From: DATKZS01 sp035527835 [NCBI: bacterium]
GTDB lineage: Bacteria > RBG-13-61-14
Assembly (NCBI GenBank): GCA_035527835.1
Contig: DATKZS010000085.1
Location: 1-35,507, forward strand
DNA length: 35,507 nucleotides
Direction: 5' to 3'
Below, piece by piece: positions 1 to 8,187 of this stretch. The position numbers and the translations under genes were made by a program. The notes under the pieces are model-generated. The model ran no database searches and was not told the origin of the DNA. It worked only from the letters and a program-made list of their open reading frames with translations. Position 1 is the stretch's first letter. Every line of letters begins with the position of its first letter.

Positions 1-5
1 GACGG

Positions 6-91
6 GAGCGCCAAGCAAGAAACATTCGCACCCAAGCCCTCTTAAAATCGTGTTGAAAAATAATCCTTGGCGCTCTTGGCGTCTTGGCGGT
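6..91. repeat. CGCCAAG-type inverted repeat, copy 1 (left arm incomplete)
   Basis: The right arm at 66-91 is three CTTGGCG units. The left side keeps only GAGCGCCAAG at 6-15 before the sequence diverges near the window edge. The family recurs at 9221-9288, 12557-12689 and 28301-28595. This copy lies upstream of the glycan cluster. Apart from it and a candidate promoter, bases 1-219 hold no gene that I can support. Confidence 0.7.
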
Positions 92-128
92 TCTCCGGTC
101 CGTTTATTTTGGACGGCACTGAGGAAAT

Positions 129-157
129 TTGAATCTTTTCCCCTGATCGCATATCAT
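129..157 (+). promoter_or_regulatory. Candidate sigma70-type promoter of the glycan cluster
   Basis: A TTGAAT box at 129-134 and a TATCAT box at 152-157 are separated by 17 bp. This would start transcription near 164 and leave a leader of about 55 nt before the chosen ATG at 220. It is the only reasonable promoter I see before the glycosyltransferase run. It is inferred by eye from box similarity only. Confidence 0.4.
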
Positions 158-219
158 AATCAAAGCGCGCATCCTTTAAGCTTTTCGTGGGCGGGGCATG
201 GGAAATGAGGCGTGATGAC

Positions 220-1191
220 ATGGCTGATTCCGACTCGAAACGGACCTGGCTCTCCGTGGTCGTGCCCGTTTATAATGAGAGAGAGTGTATACAAAATGTT
301 TATGCATCCATTTCCCGGACCCTGGAACAAATCGGCCGTCCCGCGGAAATAATTTTTATTGATGACGGCAGCGGCGATGGTTCCTCCGCCATCCTTGATG
401 CCCTGGCCGAAAAGGACGCGGCGGTGCGGGTGATCCGGTTCCGGCGGAATTTCGGACAGACGGCGGCGCTGCGTGCCGGGTTTGATTATGCGCGGGGAGA
501 GGTGATCGTGAGCATGGACGGGGACGGCCAGAATGACCCGCGCGACATTCCGCGACTCCTGGCGAAGCTCGAAGAGGGCTACGACGTGGTCAACGGCTGG
601 AGGAAAGACCGCAAGGACTTCCTGGTGCGGCGGCGGATACCTTCCTGGCTCGGCAACAAGCTCATCAGCGTCCTGACCGAGGTGAAGCTCCATGATTTCG
701 GCTGCACCTTGAAGGCCTACCGCCGCGAGATTCTCGAAGAGCTCTCGCTCTACGGCGAGATGCACCGCATGATCCCGGTCCTGGCCCATATCATGGGCGC
801 GAGTCTCGCGGAGGTTGAAGTTGCCCACCATCCGCGCGCCGCCGGCCGGTCCAAGTATTCGCTCGACCGCGCGTTCAGCGTCGTCCTTGACCTGATCACG
901 CTCAAGTTCCTGCTGGGGTATTTCACGCGACCGCTGCACTTCTTCGGCCTGGTCGGACTCATCTCCATGCTTTTCGGTATGGCATCATTTGCCGCGCTGG
1001 TCATCATGAAGGTATACGATAATATTGACATGACCGGCAACCCTTTCCTGATCCTGGGCACCCTGGCCGTGATCGTGGGGACACAGCTCGTCATGTTCGG
1101 GCTGCTCACGGAGGTATCCATCCGCACTTATTTTGAATCTCAGAACAAGCCGATCTACGTTATCAAGGAGATAAGGGAACGGAGTTCATGA
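220..1191 (+). CDS. GT2 family glycosyltransferase, polyprenyl-phosphate sugar transferase type
   Basis: This is a family 2 (GT-A fold) glycosyltransferase of the DPM1/ArnC/GtrB type, which usually transfers a sugar from a nucleotide donor to a polyprenyl phosphate at the inner membrane. Visible motifs are the VVPVYNE start strand, FIDDGSGDGS near residue 47, the metal-binding D-G-D at residues 100-102 (SMDGDGQND), and GCTLKAYRRE further on. Two hydrophobic segments follow at the C-terminus (LHFFGLVGLISMLFGMASF and FLILGTLAVIVGTQLVMFG), as in GtrB-like enzymes. The frame is open back to a GTG at 187. I prefer ATG 220 because the protein then begins just before the first beta strand and has TGAGG nine bases upstream. 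Its stop overlaps the next start by 4 nt. The sugar and acceptor cannot be read from sequence. Confidence 0.88.
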   Translation: MADSDSKRTWLSVVVPVYNERECIQNVYASISRTLEQIGRPAEIIFIDDGSGDGSSAILDALAEKDAAVRVIRFRRNFGQTAALRAGFDYARGEVIVSMDGDGQNDPRDIPRLLAKLEEGYDVVNGWRKDRKDFLVRRRIPSWLGNKLISVLTEVKLHDFGCTLKAYRREILEELSLYGEMHRMIPVLAHIMGASLAEVEVAHHPRAAGRSKYSLDRAFSVVLDLITLKFLLGYFTRPLHFFGLVGLISMLFGMASFAALVIMKVYDNIDMTGNPFLILGTLAVIVGTQLVMFGLLTEVSIRTYFESQNKPIYVIKEIRERSS

Positions 1192-2366
1192 CTCGGATCC
1201 TGATGCTTGCTCCCACCCCGTTTTTTTCCGACCGTGGCTGCCACGTTCGCATTTATGAAGAGGCGCGCTACCTTGAAAGCCGGGGCCATGACGTCGTTAT
1301 TTTGACGTATCCGCTCGGGTCCGATCCTGACGGACTCAAGGTGCTGCGCGCGCGGGCGGTTTCTCGTTACCGGCGCACGGAGGCTGGCCCGGCTTGGGGC
1401 CGGCTGTATCTGGACGCCCTGGTCCTGGCCAAGGCCTGGGGCGTGGCCCGGGAGTTCCGGCCGGACCTGATCCATGCCCACCTGCACGAGGGCGCGCTGA
1501 TCGGCAGGATCCTGGCGGCGCGGTTCAAGGCGCCGCTGCTCTTCGATTATCAGGGGAGCCTGACGCGGGAGAGCGTGGACCACGGTTTCATCCGGGAGCG
1601 CGGGATCATGGCGCGGGCCTTCCGGGCGGTGGAGGGCTGGATTGACCGCGGTGCCGATCGGGTGGTCGTGAGCGCCGGGGCACTGGCCGGGCCGCTCGCG
1701 GCGCGCGGCATCGAGGCCACGGCGGTGCCGGACGGGGTGGACCCGGCCCGGTTCGCGCCGGGTCCGGGAGAGCCGGGGCTAAGCAGGGAACTGGGCCTGC
1801 CCGCGCAAACGCCGGTGGCGCTGTACCTTGGCGTATTGAGCGGTTACCAGGGAACGGACCTGATATTAAAGGCGGCCCGACTGCTCCGCGACCAGGGCGA
1901 GCGCGTCCATTTCCTGGTCATGGGCTATCCGGAGGCCCAGTTCAAGGCCGAGGCGGAGAGGGCGGGCCTTGCGGACTGCGTCACGTTCACGGGCCGGGTG
2001 GATTATTTCGAGGCGGCGCGATACCTCCGGCTGGGCACGGTGGCGCTGGCGCCCAAGCTCTCGCGGACGGAGGGGAACGGCAAGTTGCTGCTTTACATGG
2101 CCTGCGGGCTGCCGGTGGCGGCGTTCGATCTGCCGGTCAATCGGGAGATCATGGGCGACGCGGCCGAGTGGGTGGAAGCCGGGCCGGACCGTGACGAATG
2201 CGCGCGCGGACTGGCGCGGGCGGTGGCGCGGCTGCTCCATGACCGGGAAAGGGCCGCGGAGCTGGCCGCGGCGGGCCGAAGACGGGTCGAGGCCGAGTTT
2301 TCAATGGAGGCCGCGGGCAGGCGCTTGCTCGCGGTTTACGCTGAGCTTCTGGAAGCCCGGAAATGA
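1188..2366 (+). CDS. GT4 family glycosyltransferase (GT-B fold)
   Basis: This 392-residue protein is a retaining GT4-type glycosyltransferase. The N-terminal acceptor domain begins ILMLAPTPFFSDRGCHVRI and includes DLIHAHLHEGALIG. The C-terminal nucleotide-sugar domain begins with the LYLGVLSGYQGTDLIL strand and ends in the donor-binding region EGNGKLLLYMACGLPV. In most GT4 enzymes that region reads K-L-x-E-Y-M-A, the Glu being the second acid of the E-x7-E motif. Here it is Leu, so donor binding or catalysis may be altered. The start ATG overlaps the upstream stop (ATGA), and the stop overlaps the next gene in the same way, so translation is probably coupled. Its role is presumably one transfer step in the glycan built by this cluster. 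The product is unknown. Confidence 0.87.
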   Translation: MTRILMLAPTPFFSDRGCHVRIYEEARYLESRGHDVVILTYPLGSDPDGLKVLRARAVSRYRRTEAGPAWGRLYLDALVLAKAWGVAREFRPDLIHAHLHEGALIGRILAARFKAPLLFDYQGSLTRESVDHGFIRERGIMARAFRAVEGWIDRGADRVVVSAGALAGPLAARGIEATAVPDGVDPARFAPGPGEPGLSRELGLPAQTPVALYLGVLSGYQGTDLILKAARLLRDQGERVHFLVMGYPEAQFKAEAERAGLADCVTFTGRVDYFEAARYLRLGTVALAPKLSRTEGNGKLLLYMACGLPVAAFDLPVNREIMGDAAEWVEAGPDRDECARGLARAVARLLHDRERAAELAAAGRRRVEAEFSMEAAGRRLLAVYAELLEARK

Positions 2367-3367
2367 GCGGCCGCCGCGTCGCCAAGATGATCGGGCTCGC
2401 CCTCCACCAGGCCGAGCGGGCGGCCGCCTTCGCTGACCGGTCCTTCCGGCGCGCTCTCTTGCTGGCCCGCAGCCGGACGAATGAGGAGCGGGAGTCAGCT
2501 CACTGGTCCCGGCCGGGGAAAAACAAGGTCCTCACCTGGCAGGACCATCCGGTCATCAGGCAGAATATAAACCGGCGCGTATCGGGAGATCCCTCGGTCA
2601 ACTGGCTGGAATTTTTCGCGCGCGAGTTCGGCGGCCACGACCTTACGCGGGCGCTCAACCTGGGATGCGGTCGTGGAGACCTGGAGGCGCACGCCTTCTC
2701 GCTCGGCCTGGTCAAGAGCTTTCATTCGTTAGACCTGTCGGAGGGGGCGGTGGCGGCGGCGCGGGAGCGGCTCCGGGGCCTGCCGGTGGAATTCGAGAGA
2801 ATGGACCTGAACCGGTTGAGGCTGGAAGCGGGCGCCTACGACGTGGTTTTCGCGGCGAGCAGCCTGCACCATTTGCTCGACCTGGAGCACGTGCTGGACG
2901 AGGCGCGGCGCGGGCTCCGGGACGGGGGCCTGCTCGTGTTCAATGAGTACGTTGGTCCCTCCCGGTTCCAGTGGACGGACGAGCAGCTCCGGATCGTGAA
3001 CGAGCTGCTGCGCGGCCTGGCGCCGCGTTACCGGAAGAACCTGTGGCGGGGCTGGGGCCTGAAGCGGCGGGCCTATCGGGCGGCCCTGGACGAGCGGAAC
3101 CGCGATTCTCCCTTCGAGGCGGCGCGGTCGGAGGAAATTTTGCCGCTCACGGCGGCGCGATACGAAATAGTTATGAAGAGGGACTACGGCGGCGCGGTGC
3201 TGCACCCGCTGCTTGACGGCATCGCGGGCAATTTTTGTGCGGAGCGCGCCCTGGATGTGGAGCTCCTTCGCCGGCTGGCGGAGCTGGAGGAGGAGCTGGA
3301 GCGGGCCGGGACCATTGCTTCGGATTTCACCGTGGTGGTGGCGAGGAAGCGGCGGGGGCACGGATGA
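2363..3367 (+). CDS. Class I SAM-dependent methyltransferase
   Basis: This 334-residue protein has a Rossmann-type methyltransferase core in the middle third. Motif I is ALNLGCGRGDLE, the acidic end of strand 2 is SLDLSEGAV, the later strands contain FERMDLN, and motif IV-like YDVVFAASSLHHLLD is followed by LRDGGLLVFNEYVG. This pattern matches Methyltransf_11/25 families. About 80 residues precede the core and include basic, Arg-rich stretches. The C-terminal part is charged and ends in a long Glu/Leu/Arg helix. It sits inside a chain of 4-nt overlaps between two glycosyltransferases, so methylation of a sugar, or capping of a growing glycan chain, is a reasonable inference. No substrate-specific motif is visible. 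Confidence 0.85.
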   Translation: MSGRRVAKMIGLALHQAERAAAFADRSFRRALLLARSRTNEERESAHWSRPGKNKVLTWQDHPVIRQNINRRVSGDPSVNWLEFFAREFGGHDLTRALNLGCGRGDLEAHAFSLGLVKSFHSLDLSEGAVAAARERLRGLPVEFERMDLNRLRLEAGAYDVVFAASSLHHLLDLEHVLDEARRGLRDGGLLVFNEYVGPSRFQWTDEQLRIVNELLRGLAPRYRKNLWRGWGLKRRAYRAALDERNRDSPFEAARSEEILPLTAARYEIVMKRDYGGAVLHPLLDGIAGNFCAERALDVELLRRLAELEEELERAGTIASDFTVVVARKRRGHG

Positions 3368-4419
3368 AACCGGCGCCGGTGGCGGTGGTCATCGTTAACT
3401 ATAACCGGGCGGAGCTCTTGCGCCAATGCATTGCCTCGGTGCTGGCGCAGACCGTGCCCCCTGCGGAGATCATCGTGGTGGACAACGGCTCCAGCGACGG
3501 TTCGGCCGAGATGGTGGAGCGGAGCTTCGGCGCGGCGGTCCGGGTGATCAGGCTGGAGCGCAACCAAGGCTTCGCGGGCGGGAACAACGCGGGGATCGCG
3601 GCGGCGTCTTCCGAATGGATCGCGCTCCTCAATAATGACGCCACCGCCGACCCCGGCTGGATCGCCGGCATGATGGAGGCGGCGGAGCGGGACGCCGGCG
3701 CGGGCCTGGTGGCCTGCCGCATCCTGCGCGCCGACCGGCGCGAGCTCCTCGATAACATAGGAGTCCGTATCTGGGCCGACGGCATCAGCCGGGGCGCGCG
3801 CCATTTCAGCAGGGACGCGGAGACCGACGCCGCGGAAGTTTTTATCCCCAGCGGCTGCGCCATGATGATGAAGCGCGGAGCGTTCGTGAAGGCCGGCGGC
3901 TTTGACGAGGGCATGTTCTGCTACAGCGAGGACACTGACCTGTTTATACGAATAAGGCTCCTGGGTTTCCGGTGCGTGATGGCCCGCCGGGCGGCCGTAT
4001 ACCACCTGGGGGGCGGGGGCACATTAGGAGTGGTGAGCCCGGAGAAGATATATCTGGTCGAGAGAAACCGCATTGCGATCTTGATGCGTTACTATCCGAT
4101 AATATTGATTATTCTCAGTCCGGCGGCCACGGCATGGCGGTATATCGCGCTGCTTTTGGCCCTGATGCGGGGCCTGGCCGCCAGAAGGCGCACGATGAAA
4201 AATGACCTCGGACCCGGCGGCGGCAGGTTGCGACTCTTGTGGAGATGCGCGGGGTCCCTGTTCCGGGCCTATGGGTCAGGGCTTCGCCGCCTTCCCGCCG
4301 ACCTGCGCGTAAGAGGAGAGTGGCGCGGGAAAAGCCGGCTGCCGGCGGGGGCCATGGCGATATTTATCCGGAAATACTATCTGGACATGGAAAGCCTGGC
4401 GGAGCTGGAGCCGAGATGA
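3364..4419 (+). CDS. GT2 family glycosyltransferase, WbbL/rhamnosyltransferase-like
   Basis: This 351-residue GT2 enzyme resembles the WbbL-like rhamnosyltransferase group. It shows AVVIVNYNRAELL at the N-terminus, IIVVDNGSSDGS, LLNNDATADPGW (the N-N-D form of the metal-binding motif common in this subgroup), then GCAMMMKRGAF and the acceptor-side FCYSEDTDLFIRIRLLGF with the catalytic-type E-D. A hydrophobic stretch near residues 240-275 (YYPIILIILSPAATAW, IALLLALM) suggests membrane association. I start at ATG 3364, which overlaps the preceding TGA as ATGA. The frame is open further upstream, but those residues are out-of-frame methyltransferase sequence. The stop overlaps the radical SAM start. 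The donor sugar is unproven. Confidence 0.87.
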   Translation: MKPAPVAVVIVNYNRAELLRQCIASVLAQTVPPAEIIVVDNGSSDGSAEMVERSFGAAVRVIRLERNQGFAGGNNAGIAAASSEWIALLNNDATADPGWIAGMMEAAERDAGAGLVACRILRADRRELLDNIGVRIWADGISRGARHFSRDAETDAAEVFIPSGCAMMMKRGAFVKAGGFDEGMFCYSEDTDLFIRIRLLGFRCVMARRAAVYHLGGGGTLGVVSPEKIYLVERNRIAILMRYYPIILIILSPAATAWRYIALLLALMRGLAARRRTMKNDLGPGGGRLRLLWRCAGSLFRAYGSGLRRLPADLRVRGEWRGKSRLPAGAMAIFIRKYYLDMESLAELEPR

Positions 4420-5816
4420 GCGTGCTGCTGATCAACCCTCGCGCGCTCGATTCGTCGGCCGCCCGCATTCTCACCCCGCCGCTGGGCCTTGCCTATCTCT
4501 CGGCGAGCCTCCAGGCGCGGGGAATCGAGGCCCGGGTCCTCGACGCCGACGCGCTGGACCTCGTCCAGGCCGAGCTCGTGGAACACGTGAAAAGGCTCAC
4601 GCCGCGCATCGTGGGCGTGACGGGCATGACCCCGATCATGGACGCCGCGTACCGCACCCTGGAGGCGGTCAGGCCGCTCACGCCGGTGCTGGTGCTGGGA
4701 GGGCCGCATGCGTCCGCCGTGGGGCGCAAGGTCTTCGACGAATCGCCGGTCAGGCTTGATTACGTGGTATGCGGCGAGGCCGAAGAGAGCTTCGCGGAGC
4801 TTGTAAAGAAGATCCTGGAAGGGGACGCGGGGGCGGCGGAAGGCATCGCGGGCGTGCTGGCCCCCGGCGATACTAATGGGAATGAGCGGCCGGTGATCCC
4901 GGACCTCGACGCGCTGCCTTTTCCCGACCGCGACTCGCTGCCCGCAGGCCGTTACCGCCATCCCCTGTGGGGCCGTCAGGCCGTGACCACCATGATCACC
5001 TCGCGGGGCTGCCCTTACCGCTGCATCTTCTGCGACAAGCACACCTGCGGCTCGAAGTGGCGGGCGCGCTCCGCCGGAAACGTGCTGGCGGAGATGGAGG
5101 AGATCGTGAAGCGGCGCGGGGTGCGGCGGATCATGATCTACGACGACCTCTTCACGCTGCAGCGTGACCGCGTGATCGAGATCTGCCGCGGCATCATCGA
5201 GCGGGGCCTGCAATTCAAATGGAAGTGCGAGGGCCGGGTCAACCGGGTGGACGCCGAGACGCTTTCGTGGATGAAGCGGGCGGGCTGCGATATGATAGCG
5301 TATGGCGTGGAAACCGCCACCGAGCGCGGGCTGAAGTTCCTGCAGAAGGACATAACCGTTGACCAGGCGCGCGAGGCCTTTGCCCTGACCCGGGCGGCGG
5401 GCATCCAGACCCTGGGCTACTTTTTGCTGGGCATCCCGGGCGAGACCATGGAGGACGAGATGGAGACGGTGCGGCTGGCCATCGAGCTTCGGGCGGACTA
5501 CGCCCAGTTCGGAGTGCTCTCGGCCTTTCCCGGCACGCCGCTGTACGATTACGCGATGGAGCGCGGCTGGGTCCGCGAGGCCCCGGCGCGCGGGCCGGCC
5601 GAACGCGGCCGCCGGGCCGTGATCATGGACGGTTATTGGACGATGGAACGGATTGACAAAGCCGCCAGGGACGCGCACCGGAAATTCTATTTCCGGCCAC
5701 GGTACTTGATTCAGCGGTTCAAGGGCCTCCGCTCATTTTCCGGATGGATGGACGGCGCAATGCAGGGAGGCCGATTATTGTCATGGTGGCTGAAATCTTC
5801 CGTGAAGAGAGGATGA
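4416..5816 (+). CDS. B12-binding-domain radical SAM protein
   Basis: This 466-residue protein combines an N-terminal cobalamin-binding-like Rossmann domain with a radical SAM barrel. The first domain begins LLINPRA, contains PPLGLAYLSASL, VGVTGMTP and VLGGPHAS, and lacks the classical D-x-H-x-x-G cobalamin ligand, as in many class B relatives. The iron-sulfur site is C199-x3-C203-x2-C206 (GCPYRCIFC). Later motifs include YGVETATERGLKFLQKD, GYFLLGIPGETMEDE and SAFPGTPLYDYA. Family members often methylate or rearrange unactivated carbons in lipids, natural products and sugars. Its position between glycosyltransferases, with an ATGA overlap at 4416, suggests modification of a glycan, its lipid carrier or a nucleotide sugar. 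The start 177 nt upstream in the same frame is rejected because it lies inside the GT2 gene. Confidence 0.88.
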   Translation: MSVLLINPRALDSSAARILTPPLGLAYLSASLQARGIEARVLDADALDLVQAELVEHVKRLTPRIVGVTGMTPIMDAAYRTLEAVRPLTPVLVLGGPHASAVGRKVFDESPVRLDYVVCGEAEESFAELVKKILEGDAGAAEGIAGVLAPGDTNGNERPVIPDLDALPFPDRDSLPAGRYRHPLWGRQAVTTMITSRGCPYRCIFCDKHTCGSKWRARSAGNVLAEMEEIVKRRGVRRIMIYDDLFTLQRDRVIEICRGIIERGLQFKWKCEGRVNRVDAETLSWMKRAGCDMIAYGVETATERGLKFLQKDITVDQAREAFALTRAAGIQTLGYFLLGIPGETMEDEMETVRLAIELRADYAQFGVLSAFPGTPLYDYAMERGWVREAPARGPAERGRRAVIMDGYWTMERIDKAARDAHRKFYFRPRYLIQRFKGLRSFSGWMDGAMQGGRLLSWWLKSSVKRG

Positions 5817-5817
5817 C

Positions 5818-7008
5818 ATGGATCGGGCGGCTGCTTCGGAGGCGGGCCAAGCGATAGATCACGGACCCAGGAAGCCGCGGGTCTGCTATTTCGGCACATT
5901 CAGCCGGGGCGAGGATTATCCGCGCAACAGCTCCATCATCCGCGGACTCACGGAGAACGGCGCGGAGGTCATGATTTGCCAGAGCGACCTATGGGAGACG
6001 CACGCGGAGAAAATGGCGGGCGTGGGCCGGGGAATTCCGTATCAGGCCTGGTCATATTTTAAAGTATACCTGGGCCTCGCGGCCAGATACTGGGAAATGC
6101 CGGAGCACGATATCGTTTTCGTCGGTTACATCGGACATATTGACATGCTCCCGGCCAGAGCGCTCGCCTGGCTCAAGCGCAAGCGGATCGTTTTTGACGC
6201 CTTCTACTCGCTTTACGAGACGGTGGTTGAAGATCGCAAGTTGTACGCGAGCGGGAGCGCGCGGGCGAGGCTGCTCCGGCTGGCTGACCGCTGGTCGTGC
6301 CGGCTGGCCGACCTGGTGCTGCTCGACACCCGGGCCCACGTGGAATATTTCTGCCGCGAGTTCGGGCTCGATGAAGGCCATTTTCTCGCGGTCCCGCCGG
6401 GAACGGACGAGCGGATTTTTTATCCCCGGCCCGCTCCGGAGGACGATGGCATTCTGGATATTATATCCTATTCATCTTACATCCCGCTCCACGGGATTGA
6501 CGTGCAGATTGACGCCGCCCATCTATTGCGGGACCATCAGGACATCCGGTTCACCTTCGTGGGCCAGGGCCAGACCTGCCAGGAGATGCGGGAACGGGCG
6601 GAAAAACTGGGGCTTGCCAACGTCCGGTTCATCGTTGATTGGCTGCCCTTGAGCGAGTTGGCCGGCCTGATCGCGGGCTCCGACGTCTGCCTGGGAATTT
6701 TCGGCCGGACCGAAAAGGCCTCGCTGGTGATCCCCTATAAAGTTTACATGGCCCTGGCCATGCAAAAGCCGGTGATTACCGGCGACACGGCGGCGGCCAG
6801 GGAACTGCTGGTTGACGGCGTCAATGCGCTCCTGTGTCCGATGGGGGACGCGGAGGGCTTGGCGGAGCGGATACGGCAACTCCGTGACAACCGGGAGCTG
6901 AGAAAAAGCATTGCCGAGCAGGGCAGGCAGATATTCGTCGAGAGGTGCATGAGCAGGAAGATGGCGGAGAGCATCATGAAGGAGATAGAGAAGCGCGGGC
7001 TTGCTTGA
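5818..7008 (+). CDS. GT4-like glycosyltransferase
   Basis: This 396-residue protein has a GT-B layout. The N-terminal domain reads RVCYFGTFSRGEDYPRNSS and DIVFVGYIGHIDMLPARAL. The C-terminal domain contains ISYSSYIPLHGIDVQIDAA, FTFVGQGQTC, VRFIVDWLPLSELAGLIAGS and IPYKVYMALAMQKPVITGD. The last segment is the donor site, and the usual Glu (K-V-x-E-A-L-A) is Met here, paralleling the loss in the GT4 protein at 1188-2366. The lone-standing P-x-K-V and following A-L-A are preserved, so the fold is intact. It begins one base after the radical SAM stop, with AGAGAGG just upstream. It probably adds a sugar in the same pathway. The specificity is unknown. Confidence 0.84.
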   Translation: MDRAAASEAGQAIDHGPRKPRVCYFGTFSRGEDYPRNSSIIRGLTENGAEVMICQSDLWETHAEKMAGVGRGIPYQAWSYFKVYLGLAARYWEMPEHDIVFVGYIGHIDMLPARALAWLKRKRIVFDAFYSLYETVVEDRKLYASGSARARLLRLADRWSCRLADLVLLDTRAHVEYFCREFGLDEGHFLAVPPGTDERIFYPRPAPEDDGILDIISYSSYIPLHGIDVQIDAAHLLRDHQDIRFTFVGQGQTCQEMRERAEKLGLANVRFIVDWLPLSELAGLIAGSDVCLGIFGRTEKASLVIPYKVYMALAMQKPVITGDTAAARELLVDGVNALLCPMGDAEGLAERIRQLRDNRELRKSIAEQGRQIFVERCMSRKMAESIMKEIEKRGLA

Positions 7009-7046
7009 TTGTCGTTGATTGGCGCGTGCTTCGGGGAGACATTGAG

Positions 7047-8168
7047 GTGAAGGATAAAGTTCTTATCACTGGCGGCGCCGGTTTCATCGGGTCGCATATC
7101 GCGGACCTGTTGCTGGCCCAGGGGTATGAGGTGAGGGCGCTGGATTCGCTGGAGCCGCAGGTCCACCCGGGCGGGGAGCGGCCCAAGTATTTGCATCCGG
7201 AGGTCGAGCTGATCCGGGGCGACGTTCGGGACCGTGCGGCGCTGGACCGCGCGCTCAAGGGCGTGAGCATGGTTTGCCACCAGGCGGCGGCGGTCGGCGT
7301 GGCCCAGTCCATGTACGAGATCGAGCGCTACGTTCACGGGAACGATTGCGTCACCGCGGCCCTGCTTCAGGCCATCGTTGAGCGGGTCGCGAAAATAAAG
7401 AAGCTGGTGGTGGCGAGCTCGATGTCCATTTACGGGGAAGGGCGGTACCGGTGCCCGAAGTGCGGCCTGATCGCGCCGCCGGTGCGGTCGGAGGAGCAGC
7501 TCAAGCGGCGGCAGTGGGAGGTGGCCTGCTCCTGCGGCGGGATTGCGGAGCCGGTGGTGACGGGGGAGGACAAGCCGCGCGTGTGCGAGTCGGTTTACGC
7601 GGTGGGCAAGAAGACGACGGAGGAGCTGGCGCTGGTGGTGGGCCGGGCCTATAAGATCCCCACGGTGGCGCTGCGTTATTTTAATACGTATGGGCCGCGG
7701 CAGGCGCTCTCCAATCCCTACACCGGCCTGCTCGCGATCGTGGCCTCCCGCGTGATCAACCGGAAGCCGGCGGTGATTTTCGAGGACGGGAAGCAGCTCC
7801 GGGACTTTATCTACGTGGGCGACGTGGCGCGGGCCAACCTGGCGGCGCTGCAGTGGGAGGGCGAGGGCACGGTGGCGCTCAACGTGGGCACGGGGCGGCC
7901 GCGCTCGGCGCTGGAGGCGGCGGAGGCGGTGCGGAAGGGATTGCGCGGCGATATTCCTCCCGAAGTCAAGGGCCGGTTCCGGGCAGGCGACATCCGGCAT
8001 TGCTTCGCCGACGTTGGCAAGGCCAAGGAAGTCATCGGCTTCACGGCGCGGACGGGTTTCGAGGAAGGGTTGCCGCTGTTCCTGGACTGGGCGGCGGAGG
8101 AGGAAGGAGTGCGGGACCTGGTTGACAAGGGGATCGGCGAGCTTGACGCGAAAGGACTGATCAAATGA
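7047..8168 (+). CDS. NAD-dependent nucleotide-sugar epimerase/dehydratase with zinc-ribbon-like insert
   Basis: This is an extended short-chain dehydrogenase/reductase of 373 residues. GGAGFIGS at residues 9-16 is the NAD-binding loop, ASSMSIYG supplies the catalytic Ser/Thr region, and Y184-x3-K188 (YAVGK) is the catalytic pair. Between them sits an insert of roughly 45 residues with C136-x2-C139 (RCPKCG) and C161-x-C163 (CSCGG), which looks like a small metal-binding knuckle. I recall a similar insert in some dTDP-rhamnose 4-epimerase-like proteins, but that is from memory. The GTG at 7047 is preferred: it has GGGGAG eight bases upstream and starts right at VLITGGAG. Upstream residues in the frame overlap the previous gene and look unlike protein. 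It likely supplies an epimerised donor for the cluster's glycosyltransferases. Confidence 0.87.
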   Translation: MKDKVLITGGAGFIGSHIADLLLAQGYEVRALDSLEPQVHPGGERPKYLHPEVELIRGDVRDRAALDRALKGVSMVCHQAAAVGVAQSMYEIERYVHGNDCVTAALLQAIVERVAKIKKLVVASSMSIYGEGRYRCPKCGLIAPPVRSEEQLKRRQWEVACSCGGIAEPVVTGEDKPRVCESVYAVGKKTTEELALVVGRAYKIPTVALRYFNTYGPRQALSNPYTGLLAIVASRVINRKPAVIFEDGKQLRDFIYVGDVARANLAALQWEGEGTVALNVGTGRPRSALEAAEAVRKGLRGDIPPEVKGRFRAGDIRHCFADVGKAKEVIGFTARTGFEEGLPLFLDWAAEEEGVRDLVDKGIGELDAKGLIK

Positions 8169-8187
8169 GACGCGGCGGGGTGAGGCC

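Noticed and set aside
4377-5678. 433-codon minus-strand open frame opposite the radical SAM gene
   Set aside because: Shadow frame of a gene with an intact CxxxCxxC motif.
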